DNA of 64,000 bases from a bacterium (GCA_018222765.1 JAAEZT010000010.1:1-64000); one strand, 5' to 3'. Shown: positions 40,241 to 50,255, numbered from the stretch's first letter. Notes: a model not told the origin generated them from the sequence alone. Numbers and translations: made by a program.

Positions 40241-41641
40241 CTACTCGGTCTCAACTTCATAGACAAAGCGGAAATAACGCGCCCCTTGTGTCGCAGGCAT
40301 TGATCTCGTTACCATCCCGGCGTTGTCCGCCGTCACCGGAGTTCCCTCGCTCCAATTCACTAAATCTTCCGAGATTTTCAAAAGATACTTCGTCCGGGGC
40401 ACTCCCGGTGTGCTCACCGTCACCCTGGGATTTCCATTCACCATCTGCACTCCCACTTCGGTTTCATCGGCAGTCAAAAGAATCACCGACAATCCACCTT
40501 CTTCCCCGAAGGGCGACGACCACTTTTCGTCGGTATACACCGAAGTCCCAGTCAAGGTTCCCATAAACTTCACCAAGGCCTCTTTCTGGGCCTGACTCAG
40601 ATTCAAACGCTGGCCTCCCATGGGCTGAGTCACACCCGGACGGGGCGGCGGGCCTGCCAAACGACGATCCAATCCCGCGGTCACTGCGGGAATAGCGCTG
40701 TAGTGGTTCACGACATCCAACAATGAGCTCAGCGAAGCATTGTGCATGAATCCCCCATGCGGAGTACCGTCGGCCGACACCACATCGCGTAAACTCGGAG
40801 ACCGGGTGACAGTGAAGTCCAACCCTCCTGCCAAAGTCCCCGTCACTCCGTTATGTCCGCTGTTCGGATCGATATCGAATTCCGGCGCTTGGTGACAGGC
40901 ATTGCACCCCGCCCCGCCACCCGGAGCATTCGGTGGGCTCATGAAAATACGCTTCCCGTCGTTTTCTTCAGCCGTGAAATTTTGAAAAGGAGCGTTGGGA
41001 TTATTTACTTGAGTAAGCCCTTCGTCGTATTTGCTGTCAAATGATTGAATGCTACGCACGAATTGCGCCAAGGCTCCCTGGACCCGCGCCTCGGTGATCT
41101 CGCCATCTCCATAGAGTCCGGTGAAGAGCACCCGATAAAGCTCGATGGCCTCCAGCCGATCCACCAAATATGAAAAATCCGGATTCCCTCCCGTTCCGCT
41201 GAATCCCATCTCAACATGATCCTGAATCGGCATCGTCACTTGGTCTTCCAGTGTCTCAACTCTCTCATCCCAGAAGAAATTACGCTCACGTCCGAAGCGC
41301 GCATTGATCAGACGCATCGAATGCCGCCCCGTGGCCCCGGCCACTCCCTGACTTGCGATATCAGGATCACCAAAGCCATGCTCCTGCTGGTGACATGACG
41401 AGCAAGATACCGTTCCATCCACCGAAAGTCTCGGGTCATAAAAAAGCACTCGTCCCAGAGTCGCGCCAATATTAGAAATGCGATTATCTTCCGGCGTATT
41501 GTCCTTTTGAATATAGGCCGGCCGGTCCTGGTTCACATATTCATGAAGTAAAGTCAGATCGAGAACCCCGTTCTGGGCCATCGCTGAGCTGATCATTGTG
41601 TAGAAGATTGTTTGAGCCTTCATGCGGAACATTATCCACAT
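40241..41641 (-). CDS. Di-heme cytochrome c peroxidase (CcpA/MauG family)
   Basis: 466 residues. Two CxxCH heme sites, C80SSCH84 and C246NACH250, are spaced as in di-heme bacterial peroxidases. An N-terminal signal segment ends near SAMAQ, so the protein should be periplasmic, where the family reduces hydrogen peroxide with electrons from cytochrome c, or oxidises protein residues in MauG-like members. After about residue 385 an extra tail with the LVNW...FFRF-like pattern appears, a short beta domain common at the C-terminus of verrucomicrobial secreted proteins. The start could also be ATG 41623. Confidence 0.88.
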   Translation of the reverse strand: MWIMFRMKAQTIFYTMISSAMAQNGVLDLTLLHEYVNQDRPAYIQKDNTPEDNRISNIGATLGRVLFYDPRLSVDGTVSCSSCHQQEHGFGDPDIASQGVAGATGRHSMRLINARFGRERNFFWDERVETLEDQVTMPIQDHVEMGFSGTGGNPDFSYLVDRLEAIELYRVLFTGLYGDGEITEARVQGALAQFVRSIQSFDSKYDEGLTQVNNPNAPFQNFTAEENDGKRIFMSPPNAPGGGAGCNACHQAPEFDIDPNSGHNGVTGTLAGGLDFTVTRSPSLRDVVSADGTPHGGFMHNASLSSLLDVVNHYSAIPAVTAGLDRRLAGPPPRPGVTQPMGGQRLNLSQAQKEALVKFMGTLTGTSVYTDEKWSSPFGEEGGLSVILLTADETEVGVQMVNGNPRVTVSTPGVPRTKYLLKISEDLVNWSEGTPVTADNAGMVTRSMPATQGARYFRFVYEVETE

Positions 41642-41697
41642 GAAAGTTTAAGGGATGATGACGCGAGGCCACCAAAAGTGTTAAGAGTTGGTAAACT

Positions 41698-43998
41698 CTA
41701 GAAAATAAAATCATCTTCTCCGAGAATCTGCACCTCGGTCTCCAACTCCACGCCGCGCTCGGCTCTCGCGGTCGCTTTAATCTGATCGATCAGGGCCAGA
41801 ACGTCCGCAGCCTTGGCCTGTCCACGGTTCACAATAAAGTTGCCGTGCTCAGGTGACACTTCGGCTTTTCCAACTCCCGATTCCTTGAGGCCCAACTCAT
41901 CAATGAGCTGCCCTGCACCCATAATTTCGGGATTTTTAAAGGTGCATCCCGCACTCGCTGCTTTTGGCTGCGTGGCATTGCGATGATGGCGCGATTCATC
42001 AAGCAGTTCCTGAATTCGTTCTCCGTTTGATTCTTCACCCTGAAAGGTTGCCGAGAGTGCGTAGTTCCGGCGAAACTCGGGCACGCTGCGATATCTCGCA
42101 TCGATTTCCTCCCGGCTCCGCGTTCTCACTTCGCCGTCTTCGTCGAAAAACGTCGCGTCGATCACCTGATCAAAAGTCTCGATTCCCATCGCGCCCGCAT
42201 TCATCCGCAGCCCTCCGCCAACATTTCCGGGAATTCCTTCCATCCACTCGAATCCGCCAATGCCATTTTCACGGGCCACGCTGGCAACTTTCTTAAATCG
42301 CGCTCCCGCTCCAGCCCGAATAATATTTCCTGCCGCCACCACTTCGCCAAAGGAACCTCCTTTGGGATGAATCACCGCGCCACGAATCCCTCCATCACGA
42401 ACCAAGAGATTGGATCCCCGCCCTACCACGCGGACCGGAATCCCCCGTGCCCGACAAAAGTTCACCGCATTGGCAAAGCTCTCGAAGTCACTCGGCTCGA
42501 TCCAAAACTGAGCCGGACCCCCTACGCGGATCGTGGTATGTTTCGACATCGGCTCATAGAGCTTCACATTCTCCACCCCGGCCTCGCCTTTGATCTCCTC
42601 AATCACCTTGAGATCTCTCACCAGCTTGTTTCCCGCCTCGTGGACATTCCCAGCCCCCAGAGTAAGAAAAAGATCGTCCTCCGCCAAAAGATTCCCGATG
42701 TGATGATGCGCCGTTTCAAGGTCTGGTAGATAAACCGCTTTCGTATCCCCATGAGCATGCACCGCATCCACAATGGTCTGCCCGCTCACACCCTCAATCG
42801 GATCTTCACTCGCCGCATAAACCCGCGTCACAAAAACCAAATCCGCAGCTTGTAGAGCTTTCCCAAATTCATCGGCTAACTTCTGCGTCCGGCTATATCG
42901 ATGCGGTTGAAAAAGAACCACCACACGCCCGCGGTCAAAAGTCCGCGCCGTCTGCAGTGTCGCCGCGACTTCCGTCGGATGATGCCCATAGTCATCCACC
43001 ACCCGAAATCGTTTCGAAAGATACTTCGTTTCGAAGCGCCTCTTCGCGCCCGCGAAGGAACTCAGCGCCCGCGCCGCTTTTTGAAAGTCGACTCCGCACA
43101 ATTTCCCGATCACAAGCGCTCCCAAAGCATTCAGAACATTATGCAATCCGGGGATCCCCAACTGCACGCGCCCATATTCCTCTCCCCGGAAACTCACGGT
43201 GAAACTCACCGTTCCGACCTGCTCTAAAATATCCGTGGCGGTCCAATCGGCGTCATTCCAGCCGTATGAAATCGAACCCGCTCGCGGTCCGCACAAACTC
43301 GTCGCCTCCTCGCACTCCGCACAATAAACCGACGCTCCGCTCGTCTGATCCAGAAGCGTATTGAAGACCTCCCGAATCTGCTCAATCCCACGCGTGTAAA
43401 AATCCAGATGCTCTTCCTCCACATTGAGAACGATGACATGCTTCGGCTTGTAGAGCGCAAGCGTTCCGTCCGACTCATCACCTTCCGCGACCAAAAAATC
43501 CCCTTCCTCGTTCCACTCGGCATTCGACCCCAACACCGGAATCTCCGCACCCACATAATGACACGGCGCGAGTTCCCCCTTCCTCAAAATATGGGCAATC
43601 ATCGACGAAGTCGTTGTCTTGCCATGCGTCCCGGAAACAATCACGCCCGACTTGGTATGCAAAATCGCCGCGAGGCATTCCGCCCGTCGAAAAGTCGAAG
43701 TTCCGGCATCCGTCGCCGCCGCCAAAGCCGGATTCTCTGGACGAATCGCAGACGAATAGATCACCGCGTCCACGCCCTTCACAGCCTCCGCCGAATGCGG
43801 AGTCGAAAATTCCAATCCGCTGATCCGCAAACGCTCGGTCTCTCCCGAAGTCACCCGGTCAGATCCGCTCACCCGGTGTCCCATCTCCAGCAAAAGACGA
43901 GCCAACCCGCTCATCCCGGATCCGGCCACTCCAATCAAATGCACCCGCAAAGGTTCATCCCGATTGAGAAGCTTTTCGCTGAATTCCTCGATGGTCAT
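41698..43998 (-). CDS. murC-murB: MurC-MurB fusion: UDP-MurNAc-L-alanine ligase and UDP-MurNAc dehydrogenase
   Basis: 766 residues combining two consecutive cell-wall enzymes. Residues 1-460 are MurC: the VAGSGMSGLA UDP loop, the ATP loop GTHGKTTT (123-130), and EEEHLDF and DDYGHHPTE motifs. Residues about 478-766 are MurB: TTIRVGGPAQ, GRGSNLLVRDGG, GIPGNVGGGLRMNAGAMG and the catalytic-site region SAGCTFKNP. In the last, Cys685 stands where E. coli MurB has Ser229; a Cys variant is known in other MurBs. The fusion joins reduction of enolpyruvyl-UDP-GlcNAc to L-alanine addition. It overlaps murG by 4 nt. Confidence 0.95.
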   Translation of the reverse strand: MTIEEFSEKLLNRDEPLRVHLIGVAGSGMSGLARLLLEMGHRVSGSDRVTSGETERLRISGLEFSTPHSAEAVKGVDAVIYSSAIRPENPALAAATDAGTSTFRRAECLAAILHTKSGVIVSGTHGKTTTSSMIAHILRKGELAPCHYVGAEIPVLGSNAEWNEEGDFLVAEGDESDGTLALYKPKHVIVLNVEEEHLDFYTRGIEQIREVFNTLLDQTSGASVYCAECEEATSLCGPRAGSISYGWNDADWTATDILEQVGTVSFTVSFRGEEYGRVQLGIPGLHNVLNALGALVIGKLCGVDFQKAARALSSFAGAKRRFETKYLSKRFRVVDDYGHHPTEVAATLQTARTFDRGRVVVLFQPHRYSRTQKLADEFGKALQAADLVFVTRVYAASEDPIEGVSGQTIVDAVHAHGDTKAVYLPDLETAHHHIGNLLAEDDLFLTLGAGNVHEAGNKLVRDLKVIEEIKGEAGVENVKLYEPMSKHTTIRVGGPAQFWIEPSDFESFANAVNFCRARGIPVRVVGRGSNLLVRDGGIRGAVIHPKGGSFGEVVAAGNIIRAGAGARFKKVASVARENGIGGFEWMEGIPGNVGGGLRMNAGAMGIETFDQVIDATFFDEDGEVRTRSREEIDARYRSVPEFRRNYALSATFQGEESNGERIQELLDESRHHRNATQPKAASAGCTFKNPEIMGAGQLIDELGLKESGVGKAEVSPEHGNFIVNRGQAKAADVLALIDQIKATARAERGVELETEVQILGEDDFIF

Positions 43999-45065
43999 CC
44001 TTCTATCACAGTGGCGATTTTCTCCGCGGCATCAGGCACCGCAAGCGATTTCATAGCAGCCGACATCGTCTCAATGATCTCTTCATTGAGACCGGTCAGC
44101 ATGTCCCGAATGCCTTCCTCGTTTAATTCATCCTGCTGCTTGAGAACGGCAGCATTCGCTTCTTCATAGACTTCGGCATTCGCGGTCTGATGATCATCGG
44201 CGGCAAAAGGATAAGGCACTAACAAGGCAGGCAAGCCCACCCGGCTCAACTCGGTCAAGGAAGATGCTCCCGAACGGGCCACGCAGAAATCCGCAGCCGC
44301 GTAGGCCGACGGCATTTGGTCACAAAATGACAAAACCTTGTATCCTTCCCGATCTCCTACCTGCGCCTTCACGCGGTCAAAATCCGCCTGCCCTGCCAAA
44401 TGCAGCACCTGCCAATCAGTCCCCTTGCTTCCCGTCGCCACCAGCTCGTTGAGATTCTGCGCTCCCTGACTTCCACCCATCACGAGCAAAGTCTTTTTCT
44501 TAGGATCGAGATCAAAAACATAACAAGCCGCATGCCGACTCGGCAAAGTCTCCAGTTCATCGCGCACTGGCGTCCCGGTAATTCTCGTTTCGACTTTCGG
44601 AAAATGCTCCGCCGCGACTTCCATCCCCAACAGCACCTCGGTGCAGCACTCGGCTGTCATTAAATTAGAACGCCCCGGCACCGCATTAGAATCGTGCACA
44701 TAAGTCCGCACTCCAAGTTTCGAACCGGCATACACCGGCGGAAAAGAAGTAAAGCCTCCCATTCCCAAAACAACATCAGCATTCTCCCGCTGAATAATGG
44801 CCCGACATTGCTTGATCGTCTTCCGCAGCCCGAAGAGGAAGGGAATCATTCTCAGCGAAAAAGTCGGTGGTTTCGCAATCGCTTTCACCGTCTCGAAGTT
44901 CAGGTTGGAATATTTCTCGGAAGCCTGGGCATCGACCTTCTTTTCTGAAATCAACAGGAGGACCTCGTGCCCCCTCGATTTCAACTCCTGTGCGACTGCA
45001 ATTCCGGGGAAGAGATGCCCTCCGGTTCCTCCGCAGGCGATAATGATGTTCAAAGGATTAGACAC
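43995..45065 (-). CDS. murG: UDP-GlcNAc:undecaprenyl-PP-MurNAc-pentapeptide GlcNAc transferase
   Basis: 356 residues, normal length. The N-terminal loop IIACGGTGGHLFPGIAVAQEL contains the diagnostic GGTGGH motif. The second glycine-rich loop GMGGFTSFPPVYAG and the C-terminal UDP-GlcNAc site (MGGSQGAQNLNELV, later VARSGASSLTELSRVGLPAL) are intact. MurG makes lipid II on the inner face of the membrane. It overlaps the MurC-MurB gene through ATGA, so the three activities are coupled. Confidence 0.96.
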   Translation of the reverse strand: MSNPLNIIIACGGTGGHLFPGIAVAQELKSRGHEVLLLISEKKVDAQASEKYSNLNFETVKAIAKPPTFSLRMIPFLFGLRKTIKQCRAIIQRENADVVLGMGGFTSFPPVYAGSKLGVRTYVHDSNAVPGRSNLMTAECCTEVLLGMEVAAEHFPKVETRITGTPVRDELETLPSRHAACYVFDLDPKKKTLLVMGGSQGAQNLNELVATGSKGTDWQVLHLAGQADFDRVKAQVGDREGYKVLSFCDQMPSAYAAADFCVARSGASSLTELSRVGLPALLVPYPFAADDHQTANAEVYEEANAAVLKQQDELNEEGIRDMLTGLNEEIIETMSAAMKSLAVPDAAEKIATVIEG

Positions 45066-45356
45066 GTTGGAAAAGTTGAGGATGAAAGGTTGGTGCAGAT
45101 GTTCAACCGCGAAATATCAGAAAGCTTCGCTTCCGGGGATTGACACGGCGTCTTCGCTCAGGCATCAGACGTCCCGTGAGTAAAAAAATTCAAATTGTTG
45201 TCATTCGACGGGCCGCCCTGTGGCTGGCCTCGGCGCGTGTGCAGTGATTGATTTTTGATCGTTGAACTCGGAGGCGCCCGGCAAGTGACGCTTCCTCGAG
45301 TAAATTCTCACCCATCGAAACGTCGCGACCTTGGCCCTGTTTTTCCCAGGCCATTC

Positions 45357-45704
45357 ATGAAATCGACTACCCAAAAATCCGAAGTAAGAGGCAACGCCCT
45401 CAGGCTGATCTCCATTGTGTTCTTCGCCTTGAACATCTTTGTAGTCCGCACGCTCGCGCTCGTATATATTGGCTGCACCGAATGGCAGGCCACGCTCTTT
45501 CGGGGTTTGGCAGGAATCATTTTCGTCGCTTTTTCCATCGGATTCGGGCAGGGCGTGCAATGGAAGCCTCTCTTTAAAAGCCAGCACATAGTCTTGCGCA
45601 GGGTCCTCGGAGACAGCCTCACTCTTGTTACAACCTATATGGTCAATCGTCAGACTTCCAAAATCAGCCTACCCATGGCATCACCTCAACCAACAAACTC
45701 ATGA
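45357..45704 (+). pseudogene. EamA/DMT transporter fragment
   Basis: The frame from ATG 45357 gives 115 residues. Residues about 10-80 (GNALRLISIVFFALNIFVVR, then TEWQATLFRGLAGIIFVAFS) resemble the first two or three helices of EamA-family drug/metabolite exporters, which normally have ten helices and about 300 residues. After RRVLGDSLTLVTTY the similarity ends and the frame stops just over the argD start. Either a 3' deletion has removed most of the gene or it is a decayed copy. No frame in the next kilobase continues it. Confidence 0.55.
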
Positions 45705-46915
45705 CAACGTCAGAAAAAACACAGAAGTATCTTCTCCAAACATATGGACGGTTTCCCCTCACCATTGTGCGAGGCAGCGGAACCAAGGTGTGGGACGACC
45801 GCGGGCGTGAGTATCTCGACTTCTGTGCGGGCATTGCCACCTGCTCGATCGGCCACTGCCATCCGGCTCTTTCCAAAGCGGTCGCAGACCAGGCGCAGAC
45901 GCTCATGCACTGCTCAAATCTCTATGCTGGAGATAATCAAGCCGACCTCGCCGAGCTTCTTGTCGAAGGCATTATCGGCGAGCCCGGGAAGGTCTTTTTT
46001 TCCAACTCCGGCGCGGAAGCCAACGACGGCCTGATCAAACTCGCACGGAGATTTGGAGCCGAAAGCGACCGGCACGAAATCATCACCTTCAGCAAAGGTT
46101 TCCACGGTCGAACCATCGGAGCAATGTCTGCCACTGCACAGGGAAAAATCCACGGCGGCTTCGGACCACTTTTCCCTGGCTTCGTTTATTCCGATTTTAA
46201 TGACCTCGCGGCCGCCAAAGCCGCCATCACCGACAAAACGGCAGCCCTCCTCGTCGAACCCATCCAGGGCGAAGGCGGAGTGAATGTCGCCACCAAGGAA
46301 TTCCTCGAAGGTCTCGCCGCCCTCGCCAAAGAGCACAATCTTCTCCTTCTCTTGGATGAAGTCCAAACCGGCTTCGGCCGGACCGGCGAAATCAACGGCT
46401 GGGAACCCATCGCTCCCGACATCCAACCCGACGCCGTCTCCTGGGCCAAAGGAATGGGTGGGGGATTCCCCATCGGAGGCTTTTGGGTTTCGGATAAGCA
46501 CGCCCCCCTCCTCGGCCCCGGCAGTCACGGCTCTACCTACGGCGGCAACGCCCTCGCCTGCGCCGCCTCCCTCGCGGTCGTGCAAACAATCATCTCGGAA
46601 AACCTCATCGAGAACGTCAAAAAAAGAGAAACCCAAATCCGTGAAACCATCGCGGCCTGGAATCATCCCGCTATCAACTGCGTCAAAGGCCACGGTCTCC
46701 TCCTCGGAGCCAAACTCGACGAGAGCAAGCTCAACATTCCAGAAGGAAAGGTGCCCTCGATCTACCTCACCATCGCCCTCATCGAAGCAGGGTCCCTCCA
46801 CGCGCCCGCCGGCCCCGACGTCGTCCGCCTCATCCCACCGCTCAACGTCACCGCGGAGGAAGTCGATCAGATGCTCGAAATCCTCAAGTCAGTCTTGGAC
46901 AACCATCTAAAGTAG
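45701..46915 (+). CDS. argD: Acetylornithine aminotransferase
   Basis: 404 residues, class-III aminotransferase. SNSGAEANDGLIKLARR is the PLP-phosphate and substrate region, LLLDEVQTGFGRTG contains the cofactor Asp, and Lys250 in VSWAKGMGGGFPIGG is the Schiff-base lysine. The sequence follows ArgD, which transaminates N-acetylglutamate semialdehyde in arginine synthesis; related activities such as succinylornithine or ornithine transaminase cannot be excluded. The GTEVWD-type start region is normal. Its ATG overlaps the end of the EamA fragment, and it converges with the deaminase gene. Confidence 0.92.
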   Translation: MTTSEKTQKYLLQTYGRFPLTIVRGSGTKVWDDRGREYLDFCAGIATCSIGHCHPALSKAVADQAQTLMHCSNLYAGDNQADLAELLVEGIIGEPGKVFFSNSGAEANDGLIKLARRFGAESDRHEIITFSKGFHGRTIGAMSATAQGKIHGGFGPLFPGFVYSDFNDLAAAKAAITDKTAALLVEPIQGEGGVNVATKEFLEGLAALAKEHNLLLLLDEVQTGFGRTGEINGWEPIAPDIQPDAVSWAKGMGGGFPIGGFWVSDKHAPLLGPGSHGSTYGGNALACAASLAVVQTIISENLIENVKKRETQIRETIAAWNHPAINCVKGHGLLLGAKLDESKLNIPEGKVPSIYLTIALIEAGSLHAPAGPDVVRLIPPLNVTAEEVDQMLEILKSVLDNHLK

Positions 46916-46935
46916 CCGAAAGCTCCAACTTTTAA

Positions 46936-47529
46936 CTACTTCCCCCCACCGTTGTAGATCGCCCCGCCATTCCGCAGGTAATTCTGCAGCGGCTTGGTCG
47001 CCGCTTCGCGTTCGATGTCCCGGAAAACCGTGATCCCGCGCTTTTCCAACTCCTCCGGCCAGCTATCCAGCTTCGGACCTTCGTCAAATCCGACCTTTTC
47101 GGCATCCGAGGTTCGGGCCCCACACACTACGCTTTTCACTCCGGACCAGGGAATCGCTCCCAGACACATCGAACAAGGCTCGACACTGGTCACAAGTTGC
47201 AAATTAGGTCGCAGCGATTTACTCAGGTCATGGGTTTTCAAGATGTTCTGTGCAAAAGACAACGCGAGAATCTCGGCATGAGAAATAGAGTATCCTGATT
47301 CCACCACTCGATTCACTCCGAGAGAAACCAGCTCACCTGTATCAGAATCAAACACCGCCGCACCGAACGGGCCTCCGGATTCCCGGGAAACATTCTCGTC
47401 CGCCAGCTTAATCGCCAAAGCCATGCGGGATTCGATGGTTGGAAATATTTCGTTCAACGAGCCTTCAAAATCACCGATCCAATTCGGAAGATTTACCCGA
47501 ACACTGAGAGTATGAGAAAGAGGGTTCAT
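46936..47529 (-). CDS. Nucleoside deaminase (CMP/dCMP deaminase superfamily)
   Basis: 197 residues. The zinc site is complete: His85-Ala-Glu87 in SISHAEILAL and C119SMC122 in VEPCSMCLGAI. The fold is that of guanine and cytosine deaminases and TadA-like enzymes. The N-terminal 35 residues and the C-terminal tail are longer than in TadA and no tRNA-binding pattern is evident, so a free-base or nucleoside deaminase is more likely. It is monocistronic and cytoplasmic. Confidence 0.83.
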   Translation of the reverse strand: MNPLSHTLSVRVNLPNWIGDFEGSLNEIFPTIESRMALAIKLADENVSRESGGPFGAAVFDSDTGELVSLGVNRVVESGYSISHAEILALSFAQNILKTHDLSKSLRPNLQLVTSVEPCSMCLGAIPWSGVKSVVCGARTSDAEKVGFDEGPKLDSWPEELEKRGITVFRDIEREAATKPLQNYLRNGGAIYNGGGK

Positions 47530-47648
47530 TCAATAAAGAGACTTGGCTTCCCTGAAACCTAACCTACTCGGCTCCCCAAAGACACCTTTACTCCCGAATT
47601 TTCCATCATTGATCCCTCAGGGATGAATTTGCAGACTCCTACGCTTTC

Positions 47649-50255
47649 ATGAAAAAATCTTGCCTCCTGACCCTCGTCACGGTCATCGCCATTCCCGTTC
47701 TGGGACAACTCTCAAAGGACGGCTCTCAACGAAAAGCTCCACCCAAAAGCTGGACCAAGTTTGAATGGACTCAAAAGAAAGATATCCTCCTCAAACATTT
47801 CGCTCCGACCACCGAGGAGCTCGCTGCCATCGACAAGGCCCTCCCCACCAGACCTTCGGTCGAACCGAAAATTCCCCGCCGCATTCTCCTCTTCTACAAA
47901 TGCGACTACCCGCACACCTCAATCGCCACCGGCATCGCGGCTTTTGAAAAAATGGGCCAGACCACCAAAGCCTTCACAGTCGACAGCACCGACGACCCCG
48001 AAAAGTTCTCCGCGCAAAACCTCGCGCAATACGACGCCATCCTTCTCAACAACTCCGTTGGTTACGAAAACTTCCTTAACAAGACCCAACGTCAGGCTCT
48101 TCTCGATTTCGTTAAATCCGGAAATGGTCTCATCGGCATCCACGCCGCTGCCGATGCCTGCAAGGAGTGGAAACCCGGCGCCGATCTCATGGGCGCCGTC
48201 TTCGAATGCCACCCTTGGACCTCCAAAGGAACTTGGGCTCTCAAAGTAGAATCTCCTCTTCATCCACTCAACACGGCCTTCGCCGAAACAGGCGACTTCA
48301 TCAACGACGAGATTTATCACTACCGCAACGGTTCCTTTTCCACCGACAGATCCCGCGTCCTCCTGAGTCTCGACATGGAACAGCCGCGCAATTTTTTAGG
48401 TAGAGGACTTCAGAAAAAAAATGCCGGGGTCATTAAAAAAGAAAACAATTATCCCGTCGCTTGGCTCCACCAACATGGCAAAGGCCGCGTCTTCTATTCC
48501 AACCTAGGCCACAACCATTCGACCTACTGGAATCCCAAAGTCCTACAACACTATCTCGACGGCATCCAATACGCCCTCGGCGATCTCGAAGCCGACGCCA
48601 CGCCTTCCGGGAAACTTTCCCTCACTACCGTCGCCCCCGCCCCAGCCAAGCGCATCGTATTTCTAGCCGGTCGACCATCCCATAAATCTGGCGATCACGA
48701 ATTCCGCGCCGGCTGCCTCCTTCTCGCCAAAGCTCTCAACACCCAGAGCGACCTCCCCGTGAAGGCCGAGGTCATTTCTGGCTGGCCCAAAGACGACACG
48801 GTGCTCGATGGTGCCGCCGCCCTTGTCATCTACTGCGATTCCGACTCCGTCCACCGCGAGCAATACAAGCGTCTTATGGAACTCCACGAAGAAGGATCCG
48901 GCATCTTCTTTATGCACTACGGCGTGCACCCCAAGAAACCCGAGGACGGCAAAAATTATTACCTCCCCACCGTCGGTGGCTTCATGGAATCCGGCTTCTC
49001 AGTAAACCCAAAATGGGCTGCTGACCTCAACGCAAACTCCGATCATCCTGTCCGACGCGGTTGCGAAGAACCCGTTCCCGTTTACGACGAATGGTATTAC
49101 TCCCTTCGCTTCGCTAAAAATGCCATCCCTCTCGTCACAGCCATCCCCACCAAAGACAACATGGTTGTTGGATCCAATCTCTGGAACGAAAATGCCACCA
49201 AGAACTATGGCCAACCTCAAAACCTCGTCTGGGGATTTGAGGACTCCGACGGCACCCGCGGCGGCGGCTTCACCGGCGGACACTACCATCGCAACTGGGT
49301 CATCGACGGCTATCGCAAGATGATCCTCAACACCATCGTCTGGATTGCCGGCATGGATGTTCCTGAAGGCGGCGTGAAGTCCGAAAAAATCACCGAAGAA
49401 CAAATCAACGCCAATCTCGATCAAAAGGAAAACATGACGCACATCAAGCTCCCCTTGAAAACCGCCATGGACTACCGCCTCGCCGAACTCCGCTCCCGCG
49501 CCGAGCGAAAGAAATCCGCCAAAGACAAAAAATCACCACCAAAAGAAAAAACCCCATCCATTGACGAGCCACTCTCCATCACTCCTTGGCGTCTGCTTTT
49601 AGACAAAGACCTCGTCCAGTGGGAAAAGTGGCTCGGTGTTTCCGGCGAAAACAAAGCTCCACTTGGACTCAACAATGATCCGCTCAAGGTCTTCTCAGTC
49701 ATCGAAGAAAAAGGTAAACCAATCCTCAAGATTTCTGGTCAACTCGATGGCGCTCTCACCACAAAAAAAGAATTCGAGAACTACCACCTCTCACTCCAGT
49801 TCAAATGGGGCGAAAAGAAATGGGAACCCCGCCTCAAATCAAAGCGCAACTCCGGCCTCCTTCTGCACAGTGTCGGCAACCACGGAACGATCCTATCCGC
49901 CTGGAAAAAATCGCTTGAATATCAAATCCAGGAAGGTTCTACGGGCAGATTTAATTCGACCGTCGGAACAACAACCGGCTCCAACACCGCAAAGCACGAA
50001 CTACACGAAAAGCCCCACGGTGAATGGAATACTATCGACGTCTACACCATCGCCAACCAGATGATTTTCCTCATCAATGGTAAGATTAGCCATATTCTCC
50101 AAAAAACTCGCGAGGTGACACAGCACGGGCTCACTCCCCTCACTCGGGGCCAGATCCAACTCCAATCCGAGGGTTCCGAAATCTTCTTCCGAGATATCAG
50201 GATCCGCAATCTTCCCGAATTCCCCCCGGCGGTCAAAGCCGTCATCACAAAGTAA
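47649..50255 (+). CDS. Secreted protein with two ThuA domains and a DUF1080 domain
   Basis: 868 residues. A signal peptide (1-19, ending VLG) is followed by a first ThuA-like domain (about 75-320, RRILLFYKCDYPHTS and IGIHAAADACKEW), a second (about 335-585, KRIVFLAGRPSHKSG and GGHYHRNW), and a Lys-rich linker. The C-terminal DUF1080 domain (about 660-865) has a concanavalin-like lectin/glucanase fold. ThuA is a class-I glutamine-amidotransferase-like fold linked to trehalose or disaccharide use; DUF1080 is called 3-keto-disaccharide hydrolase in some families. The role is probably in breaking down a polysaccharide or glycoside. It converges with the sulfatase gene. Confidence 0.85.
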   Translation: MKKSCLLTLVTVIAIPVLGQLSKDGSQRKAPPKSWTKFEWTQKKDILLKHFAPTTEELAAIDKALPTRPSVEPKIPRRILLFYKCDYPHTSIATGIAAFEKMGQTTKAFTVDSTDDPEKFSAQNLAQYDAILLNNSVGYENFLNKTQRQALLDFVKSGNGLIGIHAAADACKEWKPGADLMGAVFECHPWTSKGTWALKVESPLHPLNTAFAETGDFINDEIYHYRNGSFSTDRSRVLLSLDMEQPRNFLGRGLQKKNAGVIKKENNYPVAWLHQHGKGRVFYSNLGHNHSTYWNPKVLQHYLDGIQYALGDLEADATPSGKLSLTTVAPAPAKRIVFLAGRPSHKSGDHEFRAGCLLLAKALNTQSDLPVKAEVISGWPKDDTVLDGAAALVIYCDSDSVHREQYKRLMELHEEGSGIFFMHYGVHPKKPEDGKNYYLPTVGGFMESGFSVNPKWAADLNANSDHPVRRGCEEPVPVYDEWYYSLRFAKNAIPLVTAIPTKDNMVVGSNLWNENATKNYGQPQNLVWGFEDSDGTRGGGFTGGHYHRNWVIDGYRKMILNTIVWIAGMDVPEGGVKSEKITEEQINANLDQKENMTHIKLPLKTAMDYRLAELRSRAERKKSAKDKKSPPKEKTPSIDEPLSITPWRLLLDKDLVQWEKWLGVSGENKAPLGLNNDPLKVFSVIEEKGKPILKISGQLDGALTTKKEFENYHLSLQFKWGEKKWEPRLKSKRNSGLLLHSVGNHGTILSAWKKSLEYQIQEGSTGRFNSTVGTTTGSNTAKHELHEKPHGEWNTIDVYTIANQMIFLINGKISHILQKTREVTQHGLTPLTRGQIQLQSEGSEIFFRDIRIRNLPEFPPAVKAVITK

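Noticed and set aside
41698-43998. MurC-MurB junction as a sequencing fusion artefact
   Set aside because: Frame and sequence are continuous across the junction with a short linker, and neither half shows a damaged end.
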